Assembly (NCBI RefSeq): GCF_027887165.1
Contig: NC_077227.1
Coordinates: 349,167,207-349,231,206 of the forward strand
Reading direction: 5' to 3'
Source: Monodelphis domestica
Lineage: Eukaryota; Chordata; Mammalia; Didelphimorphia; Didelphidae
DNA: 64,000 nucleotides
This document shows, piece by piece, positions 33,691 to 44,959 of the stretch (position 1 is the stretch's first letter; each line of letters opens with the position of its first letter). Below the pieces are notes generated by a model. That model made no database searches and was not told the DNA's origin. It saw only the letters and a program-made list of their open reading frames with translations. The translations under genes were made by a program, and so were the position numbers.

Positions 33691-34199
33691 ACTGTGGGGA
33701 AGTCTTCACGTGCTTTGTGTTAGGGGGGGACAACAGAACCATAGTCTGGGGAAGCTATGATTGCCCCTTTGTTGAATCACCAGACTTTGGTATAAGTCAC
33801 TCCTGGGAGTGGAGAGATTAAACCAATTACTTTAAAAGGAGCAAGTTACTCAAAATCCCCTCATTAACTATTGTTAAGAGAGTTCCTTCCTCTTTCCATA
33901 TTATTCCTTTTTTTCTGGGGTGAATCACAGTCTTTCTGCCCTTGACTGAGAGAGATTTCAATAGTTTCTGAGTTATTCCCCATCTTGATGCTGACTTTGA
34001 CAAGCCTTCTTGTGTGAGACCACTTTTGGGCCTAAATCTCCAAGAGTCTCTGAATTATTCTGCAAGATGGGTAATTATTTATGTTAAGCCCCTCTCCAGA
34101 GGGAAAAGATCTGCCTTCTGTTATGTTCTAGTCACTGAAAAGGTGTGCTTCCTTCCTGTCCCTAGCCCTAGGCAGGGGCAGTGGGATTAATTATCCAGA
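33691..34199. other. No feature recognised
   Basis: Unassigned intronic sequence. Confidence 0.4.
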
Positions 34200-35000
34200 T
34201 CAGAGAGTCAGAATGATCAAATCATAGAACTGGGAGGGACTTTGGAGATTATCTACTCTTATAGATGAGAAACTGAAGCGTATAGAAGAAAAGTAACTTA
34301 TCCAAGGTCACATTGAGTGTGTGACCAATTCTAGCATTTGTTCCATGCTATAAGGAGTCTTACAGTTTTGATCTCAGATGTTTACTAGGTACCTGACCCT
34401 GGGCAAGTTACTTAACCCTGTCTGCCTCAGTTTCTTCAATTGCAAAATGTATCTACCTCACAGGGCTTTTGTGAGGGCCAAATGAAAATATTTGGAAAAG
34501 TTCTTAGCATAGTGCCTGGTACATAGGAGGCACTTAATAAATGCTTCTTTCCTCCCTCTCTTCCTATTTCCCTTATTCTCTCTCTCTCCATCCATACCTA
34601 CCTCCTGAAATTGTCAGTTGAGATCTTCCCAAGCTGGCAACAATTTGTTCTAGAGCTAAGAAAATAATGAAGTTAAAGCTGAAAAAAGTGAGCTATAAAT
34701 TATTGTTCAAGCTCACCTTTTAAAAAAAAAAATCTGTTTTCAAATTTATCTCATTGCCCATGAGTCAGGAAGACCTGAGTTCAAATTTAGCTTCAGATAT
34801 TTACTAGTTTCATGACCCTGGGCAAATCAGTTAACTTCTGTTTGTTTCAATTTCTTCATTTATAAAGAGAAGAAAATAATAGCATTTCTCTCAGGGTTGT
34901 TGTGAGGATTAAATGAGATAATAATTGTAAAGCACTTAGCATAGTGCCTGGCACACAAGTATTATGTTAAGTTTAAACATTAGCTATTATTATTATTATT
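34200..35000. repeat. THER (minus), then two MIR-type SINEs (plus)
   Basis: 34200-34335: TCATAGAACTGGGAGGGACT. 34355-34560: GGGCAAGTTACTTAACCCTG, CACAGGGCTTTTGTGAGG, GTGCCTGGTACATAGGAGGC. 34755-35000: GGGCAAATCAGTTAACTTCT, AGGGTTGTTGTGAGGATTAA, ending in a TTA-repeat tail. Confidence 0.7.
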
Positions 35001-35389
35001 TGGGATAGCTAACAGAAGGTTGTTTTTTTTTTTTTAAGCTATAATATTTGAGATAGCTAACAGAATATTGCTTTTATCTTTAATTTTTGGAAGATTGTTT
35101 TTAAAAGCCAACTTATAGGGGAAAAAAACAAACTCCCATTGAACACGGTGACAATTGAATAAATAATGCTGTTGGTTGATTAGACCCCCCAAGAACCTTT
35201 TGTCTGTCCTTGGCCATGTCCCAGGGATTGCTTGGGGTGACCAGGGTTATTTGTGCCCAGTCTCTTCTCTGTTTATGGCATTAACATATAAAGAGATAAT
35301 AAGTGGTCAGACACTGGAGCAGGCCCAGAAGCCCTGGCCTGTTTTGGCCACTTTATAACTATAGGCATTCTAGTTCTAGTGTAGGAATT

Positions 35390-35500
35390 AGTAATTCAGG
35401 GGGAGGAGAGGGGAGGGAAAGAATTTAGAACTCAAATTTTTAAAAATATGTATTTATATGTAATTGGAAAAAAGAAAACATTTTTAAATTTAAAAAAGAG
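35390..35500 (+). mobile_element. L1 3' UTR fragment
   Basis: GGGAAAGAATTTAGAACTCA matches the tail region of the L1 end at 29105-29550; A-rich end at about 35500. Confidence 0.6.
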
Positions 35501-35716
35501 GAATTAATAGTTCCTTTTTTCACAAGAGTATTATGAAGCATAACTTTGTATGTATGTAACATATAGAGCAATATGTAAATGTAAACTATTTTTGACTCAA
35601 TACTATGTAAACTATTATTATAAAATGAGCCAATTATCATTACTACATAATGATAGGCAGTTGATTAAAAGGCAGCATGATAGTAGTAGAAGTACTAGAT
35701 TGAGAATCAGGGACCT

Positions 35717-35967
35717 GGGCAGCTAGGTGGTTCTGTGGTTAGAGTGATGGGTCTGGGGTTTGGGAAATTTATCTTCCTGGGTTCAAATCTAGCCTCAAGC
35801 ACTTGCTGGCTGGCAAGTCACTTTTAACCTTCTTGTCCTCAGTTTCCTCATCTGTAAAATGAGCTGGAGAAGGAAATGGCAAACTACTCCAGTTTCTCTG
35901 CCAAGAAAACCCCATGTGGGGTCACGAAGAGAAGGGCATGACTGAAAAAAAGACTAAACAATAACAA
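35717..35967 (+). mobile_element. RTE-tailed SINE inserted in a MIR
   Basis: GGGCAGCTAGGTGGTTCTGT, CTGGAGAAGGAAATGGCAAA, GGGTCACGAAGAGAAGGGCA. The host MIR continues on both sides (35675-35716 and 35968-36020). Confidence 0.85.
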
Positions 35968-36019
35968 CCTGGATTTACATCCTGTTTCTATATGTGTGAC
36001 CTTGGGCAAGTCCCTTAAT

Positions 36020-36150
36020 CAGTCAGTCAGCCAGCAATCTGTCAGTCAATAAGCAATTATTAACTTCCTTTTATTTGCCAGGCATTATGCTAAGCCCTGG
36101 GGATACAAAAAGGGCAAAAGACAGTCCTTGCTCTCAAGGTGATTATAGTT
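36020..36150 (-). repeat. L2 3' end
   Basis: CAATAAGCAATTATTAACTT, GCCAGGCATTATGCTAAGCC, TTGCTCTCAAGGTGATTATA. Confidence 0.7.
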
Positions 36151-36154
36151 TAAT

Positions 36155-36905
36155 GGATAATAATAGCTAACATTTATATAAAGTCTTTAAGATTTACAAA
36201 GTACTTTACCAATGCTATTCTGCTTGATCCTCACAATAGCACTGTGAGTTAGGTGTTTTTATTATCCTCATGGACAGAATAGGTTGAAAGGGGTTAAGGG
36301 TTTGTTTCAGCACAGGCAAGATCTGAACTCTTTTTTTTTTTTAAACCCTTACTTTCCATCTTGGAATCAATACTGTGTATTGGTTCCAAGTCAGAAGAGT
36401 GGTAAGGGCTAGGCAATGGGGGTCAAGTGACTTGCCCAGGGTCACACAGCTGGGAAGTGTCTGAGGCCAAATTTGAACCTAGGACCTCCCATCTCTAGAC
36501 CTAGTTCTCAATCCACTGAGCTACCCAGCTGCCCCCAATATTTGTATCACATGCTACAAATTTCTGAATTGTAAATGCTCAGTAAAAACACTGAAAATAT
36601 TTTTATTTTTATTTTATTTATTTATTTATTTTTAAAACTCTTACCTTCTGTCTTGGAGTCAATATTGTGTATTGGCTCCAAGGCAGAAGAGTGGTAAGGG
36701 CTAGGCAATGGGGGTCAAGTGACTTGCCCAAGGTCACACAGCTGGGAAGTGTCTGAAGCCATATTTGAACCTAGGACCTCCCATCTCTAGGCCTGGCTCT
36801 CAAATCACTGAGCTATCCAGCTGCTCCCAAGATCTGAACTCTTAACTTCATCCTAACTATAAATACAGTGCTCCTACCCACGATGCCACCTGGATAAGAT
36901 GAATT
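36155..36905 (-). repeat. MIR-type SINE split by the composite SINE
   Basis: Left part 36155-36332: GATAATAATAGCTAACATTT, TATTATCCTCATGGACAGAA. Right part resumes at 36844 (AACTTCATCCTAACTATAAA). Confidence 0.65.
36333..36828 (-). mobile_element. Composite insertion: two MAR1-like SINEs plus a 60-base spacer, one shared target duplication
   Basis: From right to left on its own strand: SINE 1 (about 36828 to 36635), its A/T-rich tail (36635-36598), a spacer (36597-36537), SINE 2 (36536-36343) and a poly(A) tract read as T at 36331-36342. AAGATCTGAACTCTT occurs at 36318-36332 and at 36829-36843, so the 15-bp duplication brackets the whole unit. Neither SINE has a target duplication of its own. 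Confidence 0.8.
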
Positions 36906-37021
36906 AGGTCCAGAGCTGTTAAGTGACTTGCCCAGGGTCTCATATATTTAGAAAGTGTCTGAAATCTTCTTGACCCCTGGTCTATCTGTTACTCTGTGCT
37001 ACCTCACCTTTATTTCGTAGA

Positions 37022-38049
37022 ACCTCAATTTCTTCATCAATAAAGAGAGATTTGGATCTCTGAAATTCCTCTGAGTTCTAAATCCATGATTTGATAATGG
37101 GTGTAGACATCTGTATGAGAAAGTAGATTAGAAGTGCTTATTGTCCAAGTTCTATCATGGTTAACAAGCAGTTAGATGGCTAATCCATCTGCTGTCTATC
37201 TTGGACAAGTACCGTGGAGAGTACCCACATTGATGAGGTCAGAGTCATTGGGGTATTGAAGTGGTCAATTTTATATTGACCAAGGGTCTGATTATCTCAC
37301 CTACTCTCACTATTGCCAGAGACATTCTATAACTCTAAAAATTGGTACTTGTGTGGCCGTCTTCTCTGTATACATGTTAATATATATGTAGATGATAAAC
37401 ATACTTGCTGCTAGAACTGGCATTTAAGCCCGGAGCTTCCCAATTTAGAATGCATGACTCAGCTGAGCTGTTGGAAGTGTTAACTTATCCTCCTTGTGAT
37501 TCAGTCACTAATTGGAACAAACCCAAGGGGAAGAGATTGGAGGGGGTTGGATAAAGTGGGCCATAGGAGGATTGGTTCTCAGTTACTTGTCTGACAAGTT
37601 GCTTTTTCCATAGATTTTAGTAAGAAGCTCAGTCTATTGGGGTGGGGTGGGGAGGGGAAGATCTAACATCTAACAACGCTGCTACTGTGACACTGCTGCC
37701 TCCTTTCAGTGAGCAGGTGTGTCTGGTAATATCCTACATGGAATTTCAGGTGCAACATTTCAGACCAGTGCCCAGAGTCATGATTTATTCTCCTGTGTAG
37801 TGATGATGATCTGTCATCATGGAGAGTGGCACTTTCTTGGCTTTTGTGGTAACTTATTTAGAATTTTGTAATTGTGTTTTCTTTCTTTTTATATTTTCTC
37901 CTTAGTGTAGAAGAAAGCTTACATTTTCCCTCTCTTGGCCTCAATTTCTCAGTATATAGTGTAGTTTGGACCAGGTGCCTCTAAAGTTTTCCAGTTTCAT
38001 ATTCTAGCCCATCTTGATGACTTAATATTCTGTGTCTAATGGAAGTAAG
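37022..38049. other. No feature recognised
   Basis: Single-copy-looking intronic sequence; no repeat named. Confidence 0.4.
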
Positions 38050-38085
38050 GAAGGATGAAAGGAAGGAAGGAAGGAAGGAAGTAAA
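38050..38085 (+). repeat. (GGAA)n-type microsatellite
   Basis: GGATGAAA followed by GGAAGGAAGGAAGGAAGGAA and a purine-rich continuation. Confidence 0.9.
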
Positions 38086-38154
38086 GAGAGAGAAGGGAAA
38101 GAAAAGAAGGTAAAAAATAAGTAAGGAAAAAAGGGAAGAAATAAATCTGTGTTG

Positions 38155-38400
38155 AATGTATCCTTTGTGGCAGTCACTTTGCTAAATGTTATTTCAAGGG
38201 TAAGTGTTTTTATCAATCCCATATTGTAACTGAAGTAACTGAGGATGGTGGAAGTTAAGTGATTTTCCATGAGTCACACAGTTAGAAAATTTCTAAGTTG
38301 GGGATGAGGGAAGGATGGGAATAAACATTTATATAGCACTTATTGTGTGTCTGGCACTGTGCTAATTTCTTTTTACAAATACGATCTCATTTGATTGACC
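38155..38400 (-). repeat. MIR/L2 fragments
   Basis: AACTGAAGTAACTGAGGATG and GAGTCACACAGTTAGAAAA, then ATTTATATAGCACTTATTGT. Confidence 0.5.
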
Positions 38401-39018
38401 AACCAGTTTTGAAGAATTAGATTATTTAGTTTCAAATTATTTTTAAATTTGCCTCTCCATGAACTCATATTAATTATAATTTTTATCACATTATGATCTG
38501 AAAGAGTTGCATTTATTATTTCTGCTTTTCTGCGTTTGTTTGCAATGTTTTTGTGCCCTAGTACATGGTCGATCTTTGTATATTTACCATGTGCTGCTGA
38601 AAGAAGATATATTCCTTTTTATCCATGTTCAGTTTTCTCTAGATATCCATTAAATCAAATTTCTCTAACATTTCATTTACTTCCCTTACTTCTTATTTTT
38701 TGGTTTGATTTATCTAGTTCTGATAGGGGAAGTTTGGAAATATGGATGCTATACCATTTGGTGTATAAATGTTTAATATTGATATTACTTCATTGTTTGT
38801 AGTACCTTTTAGCAAAATGTAATTTCCTTCCTTATCTCTTTTAATCGGATCAATTTCTTACTTTATCTTTGTCTGATATCATGATTTCTATTTCTACTTT
38901 TATTACTTTAGATGATGCATAATAAATTCTGCTCCAGCCTTTTACCTTTAATCTGTCACCCTGTGCCACCCTGCCTCAAATGTGTTTCTTGTAAATATAT
39001 AGTAGGGTTCTGGTTTTT
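38401..39018 (-). mobile_element. Older L1, left portion
   Basis: Antisense L1 ORF2 with TAGTACATGGTCGATCTTTG, ACCATGTGCTGCTGAAAGAA and TTTATCTTTGTCTGATATCA. It continues at 40457 after the younger insertion. Confidence 0.7.
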
Positions 39019-40441
39019 TTTTTTTTTTAATTTTAAACATTATTTTATCTGGTCATTTCCAAACATTATTCACTGGAAACAAAGATCATTTTCTTTTCCT
39101 CCCTCCCCCCCCCACCTTTCCCTCTCCCATAGCCGACGCATGATTCCACTGGTTATCACATGTGTTCTTGACTCAAACCCATTTCCCTGTTGTTGGTGTT
39201 TGCATTAGAGTGTTCATTTAGAGTCTCTCCTCAGTCATATTCCCTCAACCCCTGTAGATTCAAGCAGTTGCTTTTCATCGGTGTTTTTACTCCCACAGTT
39301 TATCCTCTGCTTGTGGATAGTATTTTTTAGATCCCTGCAGATTGTTCAGGGACATTGCATTGACACTAATGGAGAAGTCCATCACCTTCAATTGTACCAC
39401 AGTGTATCAGTCTCTGTGTACAATGTTTTTTTGGTTCTGCTCCTTTCGCTCTGCATCACTTCCTGGAGGTTGTTCCAGTCTCCATGGAATTCCTCTACTT
39501 TATTATTCCTTTTAGCACAATAGTATTCCATCACCAACATATACCACAGTTTGTTCAGCCATTCCCTAATTGATGGGCATCCCCTCGTTTTCCAATTTTT
39601 GGCCACCACAAAGAGCGCAGCTATGAATATTCTTGTACAAGTCTTTTTCCTTATTATCTCTTTGGGGTACAGACCCAGCAGTGCTATGGCTGGATCAAAG
39701 GGCAGACAGTCTTTTATTGCCCTTTGGGCATAGTTCCAAATTGCCCTCCAGAATGGCTGGATCAATTCACAACTCCACCAGGAATGAATTAGTGTCCCCA
39801 CTTTGCCACATCCCCTCCAGCATTCATTACTTTCCATAGCTGTCATGTTAGCCAATCTGCTAGGTGTGAGGTGATACCTCAGAGTTGTTTTGATTTGCAT
39901 CTCTCTGATTATAAGAGATGTAGAGCACTTTTTCATGTGCTTATTAATAGTTTTGATTTCTTTGGCTGTGAACTGCCTGTTCATGTCCCTTGCCCATTTA
40001 TCAATTGGAGAATGGCTTGATTTTTTGTACAATTGATTTAGTTCTTTATAAATTTGAATAATTAAACCTTTGTCAGAGGTTTTTATGAAGATTGTTTCCC
40101 AATTTGTTGCTACCCTTCTGATTTTGGTTACATTGGTTTTGTTTGTACAAAACCTTTTTAATTTGATGTATTCCAGATTATTTATTTTGCATTTTGTAAC
40201 TCTTTCTAATTCTTGCTTGGTTTTGAAGTCTTTCTCTTCCCAAAGGTCTGACATGTATACTACTCTGTGTTCGCCTAATTTTCTTATAGTTTCCTTCTTT
40301 ATGTTCAAGTCATTCACCCATTTTGAATTTATCTTGGTGTAGCGTGTGAGGTGTTGATCTAAACCTAATCTTTCCCACACTGCCCTCCAATTTTCCCAGC
40401 AGTTTTTATGAAATTAGTGGATTTTTGTCCCAAAAGCTGGG
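39019..40441 (-). mobile_element. Younger 5'-truncated L1 with 15-bp target duplication
   Basis: AGGGTTCTGGTTTTT occurs at 39004-39018 and at 40442-40456. The element, read from right to left, has the last part of ORF2, a 3' UTR with CCCTCCCCCCCCCACC on the plus strand, and a poly(A) tract (T on plus) at its left end. Its break point is in ORF2 upstream of residue 1 of the readable frame. Confidence 0.9.
39388..40440 (-). pseudogene. L1 ORF2 C-terminal remnant, 330 readable codons
   Basis: In a full-length L1 this protein is the endonuclease and reverse transcriptase that copies element RNA into the genome at the target site. Only the C-terminal part is present. The readable frame, 39388-40380, includes a cysteine-rich motif of the form CX3CX7HX4C (around CWRGCGKVG and HSWWSC), the usual ORF2 C-terminal zinc-knuckle-like element, and ends with a conserved RTKKTLYTETD-type segment. 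The endonuclease and reverse transcriptase domains are absent. At about 40410 a 2-base deletion shifts the frame; upstream of it the SFWDKNPLIS stretch is readable in another frame. The long open frame reflects recent insertion rather than selection. Confidence 0.85.
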
Positions 40442-40456
40442 AGGGTTCTGGTTTTT

Positions 40457-40980
40457 AATCCCCTCTGCTATCTGTTTCCATTTTATGGGTGAATTCGTCC
40501 CATTCAGATTCAGACTTATGATTACTGTGTGTTGCTCTTCATCTTATTTTCCCTTTTTGATCTTGCTCTATTCCCTTTCACTCCATTCCTTTTCACCAGT
40601 GTTTTGCTTTTTATCACCCCCACCCAACTACCCTCTCCCTCCAATTACCTCTCTATTCCCTTGTCTTATTCCCCTTCTACTTCTCTGTAGTGTAAGATAG
40701 AATTCTATACCCCAATGTGTAATTTGTTTTTTCCTCTCTCAGCCAATTTTGATGAGAGTAAAGTTTAAGCATTGCCCATCGCCAACCTTATCCTCCCCCT
40801 CTCCATAATGATTTTTTCATTCCTTTATATGTAATATAATTTATCCCATTCTCTTTCTTTCACTTCTGTATTCTTTTTGTGGCATTATTTTAATATTGGT
40901 TGGAGAGTATTCTCATGGTGACTCTGAGCTTCTCTACTCTACTCCACCACCTTGGTTCTGCCCCGTTTACTATCTCATTT
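40457..40980 (-). mobile_element. Older L1, right portion
   Basis: Continues the element interrupted at 39018: TTTTAATCCCCTCTGCTATC, GGGTGAATTCGTCCCATTCA, then a degraded stretch to 40980. Confidence 0.7.
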
Positions 40981-40982
40981 AA

Positions 40983-41222
40983 GAGGCAGCTAGGTGGCTC
41001 AATAGATGAAGTGTGGTGCCTGAAGTCAGGAAAATTCATCTCTTTGAGTTCAAATCTGATCTCAGATACATACTAGCTCTATGTGTCCCTCAGCAAATCA
41101 CCTTGTTTGTCTTAGTTCCTCACCTATAAATTGAGCTGGAAAAGGAAATGATAAACCACTCCAGTGTCCTTGCCAAAAAAATCAAGAAGAGTTGGGGCAT
41201 GACTAAAAAACAACCAAACAAC
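40983..41222 (+). mobile_element. RTE-tailed SINE, full length
   Basis: AGAGGCAGCTAGGTGGCTCA, GAGCTGGAAAAGGAAATGAT, ending AAAACAACCAAACAACA. Confidence 0.85.
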
Positions 41223-41224
41223 AT

Positions 41225-41690
41225 TATCTCATTCAATCCTCACAGCAACCCTGGGAAATAGATGCTATTATTATTCTTATTTTGTAGTTTAGGAAACCTA
41301 GGCAGATAGGTTAAGTGACTTCCCTAGGGTCTTCCAGCTAGTAAATGTCTGGGGCTTGATCTGAAACCAGGTCTTGATTCCAGGACCAATGCTATAGATA
41401 TTATAATACCAGTTATCTCTCAGGGCCCCTGCATTGCTGACATTCAAGGCACTCTGTTCTTTAATTCAATCTAATGAGCATTTATTAACATTAAGTGAGG
41501 TAGGTAGATGGTGAAGTGGATAGAAAGCTGGACATAGAGTCAGAAAGAAAAGAATTCAAATTCATTTACTAATTGTGCAACCTTGGAAAGTTGCTTCATG
41601 GCTCCCTGCCTCAGTTTTCCAATCTACAAAATGAAAGAATTGTATTTAGTGGCTTCTGAAGTCCTTTCTAGCTCGAAATCTGTGATTCTA
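41225..41690. repeat. MIR (minus), L2 scrap, then THER/MIR (plus)
   Basis: 41225-41425: ATCCTCACAGCAACCCTGGG. 41455-41478: AATGAGCATTTATTAAC. 41480-41690: TGCAACCTTGGAAAGTTGCT, ending with TTTCTAGCTCGAAATCTGTG. Confidence 0.6.
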
Positions 41691-43665
41691 TAGGAAGCAT
41701 TTGCAGGGTACTGAGGTTATGTAGACAAAAATGAAAGAACTGCACTGAAGGAATTTATACTCAAAAGCAAACAGCATTTACTTGCCTTGGGAGCATGCAG
41801 CATTTACATAGATAAAGAAACACAAAGTAATTTGAATGAAGTGAGTTCTTACCATTGGGATATCAAAGAAATCTTCCTTGAGAAGGTACTTCCTGAGCTT
41901 AGCCTTGAAGAATGATTTTCATAAATGAAGACCAAAAGAATATGTGTTCCTAGGATAGGGATAAATTAGTCTGAAACAGTAATTTGGAGACAATTAGGAA
42001 GGCCCTAAATATCAAGCTGGAAAATTTTTATTTTCGAGGCAAGAGGGAGCTACTGAATATTTTTTGAGCAATGGAATGTCATTTGACCAGCCTATGACTT
42101 TGGAAGACTAATTTGGAAGATATGGGGAGGTGAGTTTGGAGAGAGAAGAGACTACAACCGTGGTAGCAAACCTATGGCATAGGTGCCAGAGAGGGCACAC
42201 AGAGCTCTCTCTCTGGATATATGCGCTATCACCTACCAGAGTTCCTTACTAGAAAGCCAGAGGGACTTGGGGACTGAGCAGTTCCCTTATCCCTCTCCAT
42301 GTACCTGAGTACTTTCCTCACTTCACTAGCCCCTCTGCCCAGCAGCCCAATGAGAGCACTTCCTCCTTCCCTCGACTTGGGAGCAGGGCATGGCACTCAG
42401 TCTCTGGGGAGTGGGGTGGGAGCAGGGCATGGTACTCAGTCTCTAAAAGGTTCACCATCACTGGGCTACAAGTAGAAACTCTAATTAGGTCAAAGGAGAA
42501 GGGCTTACACTAGGTAGTGGTGTGACTATAGGACAGGGGCTAGATATAGAAGGTGTTATGGAGGTCAGATATATCAGAGTTATTGAGCAGTAAAGGAGAA
42601 GAATGAAGGTGACTCTGAAGTTATGAATCTGGGTGAGCTTGCCTTTAGATATGTTAAGTTTCACACACCAATAGGACATCTGAGTGAAGGTTTCCTGTAG
42701 GCAGTTAGTGATGCAGGACTAGAGTTCAGAAGAAAATTTAGGTCTGGATATATAGACTCATGCGTGATCTAAATATAGATCCATAAAAATCTGTGGGAAA
42801 GGAGAGCCTAGGACACATCCTTTGGGGACATGATTAAGAGACAGATGATGAAAACAAGGACCAGTCAAATATGTAAGAAGAGACCCAAGAGAGCCCTTTC
42901 ACAGAAACTAAGAGAGGAAAGCATACTTAGGAGGAGGGGGTAATCAAATGTGTTAAGAGCAGCAGCAAAGTAAAAAAGAAGGTTGGATTAGATAAAGGAT
43001 GTCGGGTTTAATAGTTACATGAAAATTGTTAACCTTGGAGAGAGAAGTTTCATTAACTGACAGGGTCAGATACCAAATTTCAGGGGGTTAAGGAGTGAGA
43101 GAGATGAAGAAATAGAAATTATTTCAGTTTTGCTTTGAAAGACAGAAAAGGGACTGGAGATGTAGTTTGAGAGGCAAAGAGACCTGGTTGTGTTTGTAGC
43201 CAACTGAGAAAGAACCAGTTCAAAGGTAGAGATTAAAGATGATAGTGAGGAAGAGAATACTTACTGGGGCATGCACCAAGTGGAAACTGGCTTACAGGTA
43301 CAAGTAGAAAGGAGTTAAGAGTCTTCTCTTCTTCAGAGACTTGGGCAAACATACAGAGAGTGCACAAAGATGTATAGGGGATTTGAGGTGCTGAATAGGA
43401 AAGAACAGGGATGGCCTTAAATTTCTCATTAAAATAAGAGACAAAATTATCTGCTGGGGGCAAAGGAAGTAGAATGTGTCATATTCTGGAGGCAGGATGA
43501 ATGGAAAAGTCAGTGAAGGTAGAGAAGGAATCTGAAAAAAAACCCCTAGTCATGTGGTACAGAGAGGCTAATTTGAGATTATTAATATGAATTTATAGAA
43601 GATCCAATTGGAAAGGTATTATTTCTTCTTTTAGTGCCTAGAAGCATGGGAAATAAATGGTGGGA
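41690..43665 (-). mobile_element. Long L2 copy, about 1.65 kb of L2 after removing the hAT insert
   Basis: 3' end at 41690. Inward come GAGGCAAGAGGGAGCTACTG, then (after the hAT element) GGCAGTTAGTGATGCAGGAC, CCTAGGACACATCCTTTGGG, TCAAATGTGTTAAGAGCAGC and TGGTTGTGTTTGTAGCCAAC, in the antisense order of the L2 reverse transcriptase ORF. The frame is heavily broken. Confidence 0.8.
42158..42463. mobile_element. Non-autonomous hAT element, copy 2, inside L2
   Basis: Starts CCGTGGTAGCAAACC and ends GGTTCACCATCACTG. The flanking octamers GACTACAA (42150-42157) and GGCTACAA (42464-42471) match at 7 of 8. The two flanks join L2 sequence. Confidence 0.85.
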
Positions 43666-43689
43666 GAGATGAACTTGATAATGACTTTT

Positions 43690-43805
43690 TGAGGCAGTGT
43701 GACATAATGAATAGAGTGCTTGCTTTGGAGCCAGGAAGGGGGCTCAAGTGCCCCCTCTGAAACTTAATGAATCTATGGCCCTGGGCAAGTCACTTAACCC
43801 CTTGG
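43690..43805 (+). repeat. MIR-type SINE head and core fragment
   Basis: ATAGAGTGCTTGCTTTGGAG, GGGCAAGTCACTTAACCCCT. Confidence 0.6.
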
Positions 43806-43894
43806 TGCTCTAAATGATACAAGACTATGAGTTGTAGAGACAGTGCCACTGTGTGGTGTTAAAGGGAGTTTCTTCACCAGAGAATCTCCTATAG

Positions 43895-44303
43895 CAGTGA
43901 TGGCAAACCTTTTAGAGATGGACTGCCATGCCCCACCCCCTTACTCTACACAGGAGAGGGAGAAAGCATTTCCATTGGACTACTGGGTAGAGGGGTGGGT
44001 GAAGTGAGGAAAGTCCTCAGCAAGTGTAGAGAGGAGGGGAGTAGACTTAGTGCTCTGCTCTGCTGCCTGTGAGCCACCCACCTTATCCTCTGTGCACTCC
44101 CACTGGGCTGCTGGGCAGAGGGGTGGGTAAAGTGAAAAAAAAAAATATACTTAGGCACTGTGGAGAGGGGGAGGGGAGCAGCTCTGCCCAAGTCCCTCTG
44201 CCTTTCTAGTAACGAATTCTGGGGGGGTGGGGATGGCCATGTGCCCACAGAGAGTACTCTGCCTGCCGTCTTTGGAACCCATGCCATAGGTTTGCCATTA
44301 CTG
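43895..44303. mobile_element. Non-autonomous hAT element, copy 3
   Basis: Starts CAGTGATGGCAAACC and ends GGTTTGCCATTACTG, so the terminal inverted repeats agree at 14 of 15 positions. Flanked by TCCTATAG (43887-43894) and TCCTATAA (44304-44311). It is in the opposite orientation to copies 1 and 2 and the largest of the three. Confidence 0.9.
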
Positions 44304-44959
44304 TCCTATAACAATGATATTACAGGTTGAGTTCTTTTACAGTAACCTTGATTAGTTTCTTACAGCATCAATTAATTTGTAGAGAATGTTATTTTTATTG
44401 TATTGACAGGAACCAAGCATAAGCCAAGATTGTACCTACTATTGTTTGCCTTCCTTTATATTTATAAAGAGGGACTTGTAATTATATTTATATCAAGCTT
44501 TATGATTAAAATTATCTCAAGAGACTGATTTTTGGGTAAGAATATGTTTATTGTTTTTATCAGGTTCATTGGCTAGGCCAGCATCATAACCAATAAAGTT
44601 AGCTGGGTCAAGCAGCTTAATAATTCTTTTAGGAGCTCATTATTCTGCCTCTCTCATGACCATCCCAAGACATCTTTAATTGGTGATAGCTAATTACGAG
44701 CTGGTCCATCAACCTATCCGCCACTTTCTATATATACCATGGGGGACACATACACAGGAAAAGACCCTTTGCTGCATTTATTAACAAATTCTGTTTAAAA
44801 TGAAGACATTCCTGGGGGTTCCTAAGGACAAAGAAAATTCAAGAAGTAGCAGCCTGGATGGTATATCTGCCCCAGATCCTAGATACAGAAATACACAATA
44901 ATTCTCCCTAATATACAGGAATGTCATAAATTAAAAATAAATTCTCATAATGCAATGAA
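44304..44959. other. No repeat family recognised
   Basis: Contains TATATATACCATGGGG and several AT-rich stretches but no feature I can support. Confidence 0.4.

Noticed and set aside
38050..38085. CRISPR-like regular repeats
   Set aside because: It is a tetranucleotide microsatellite in an evident vertebrate genome; no spacer structure.
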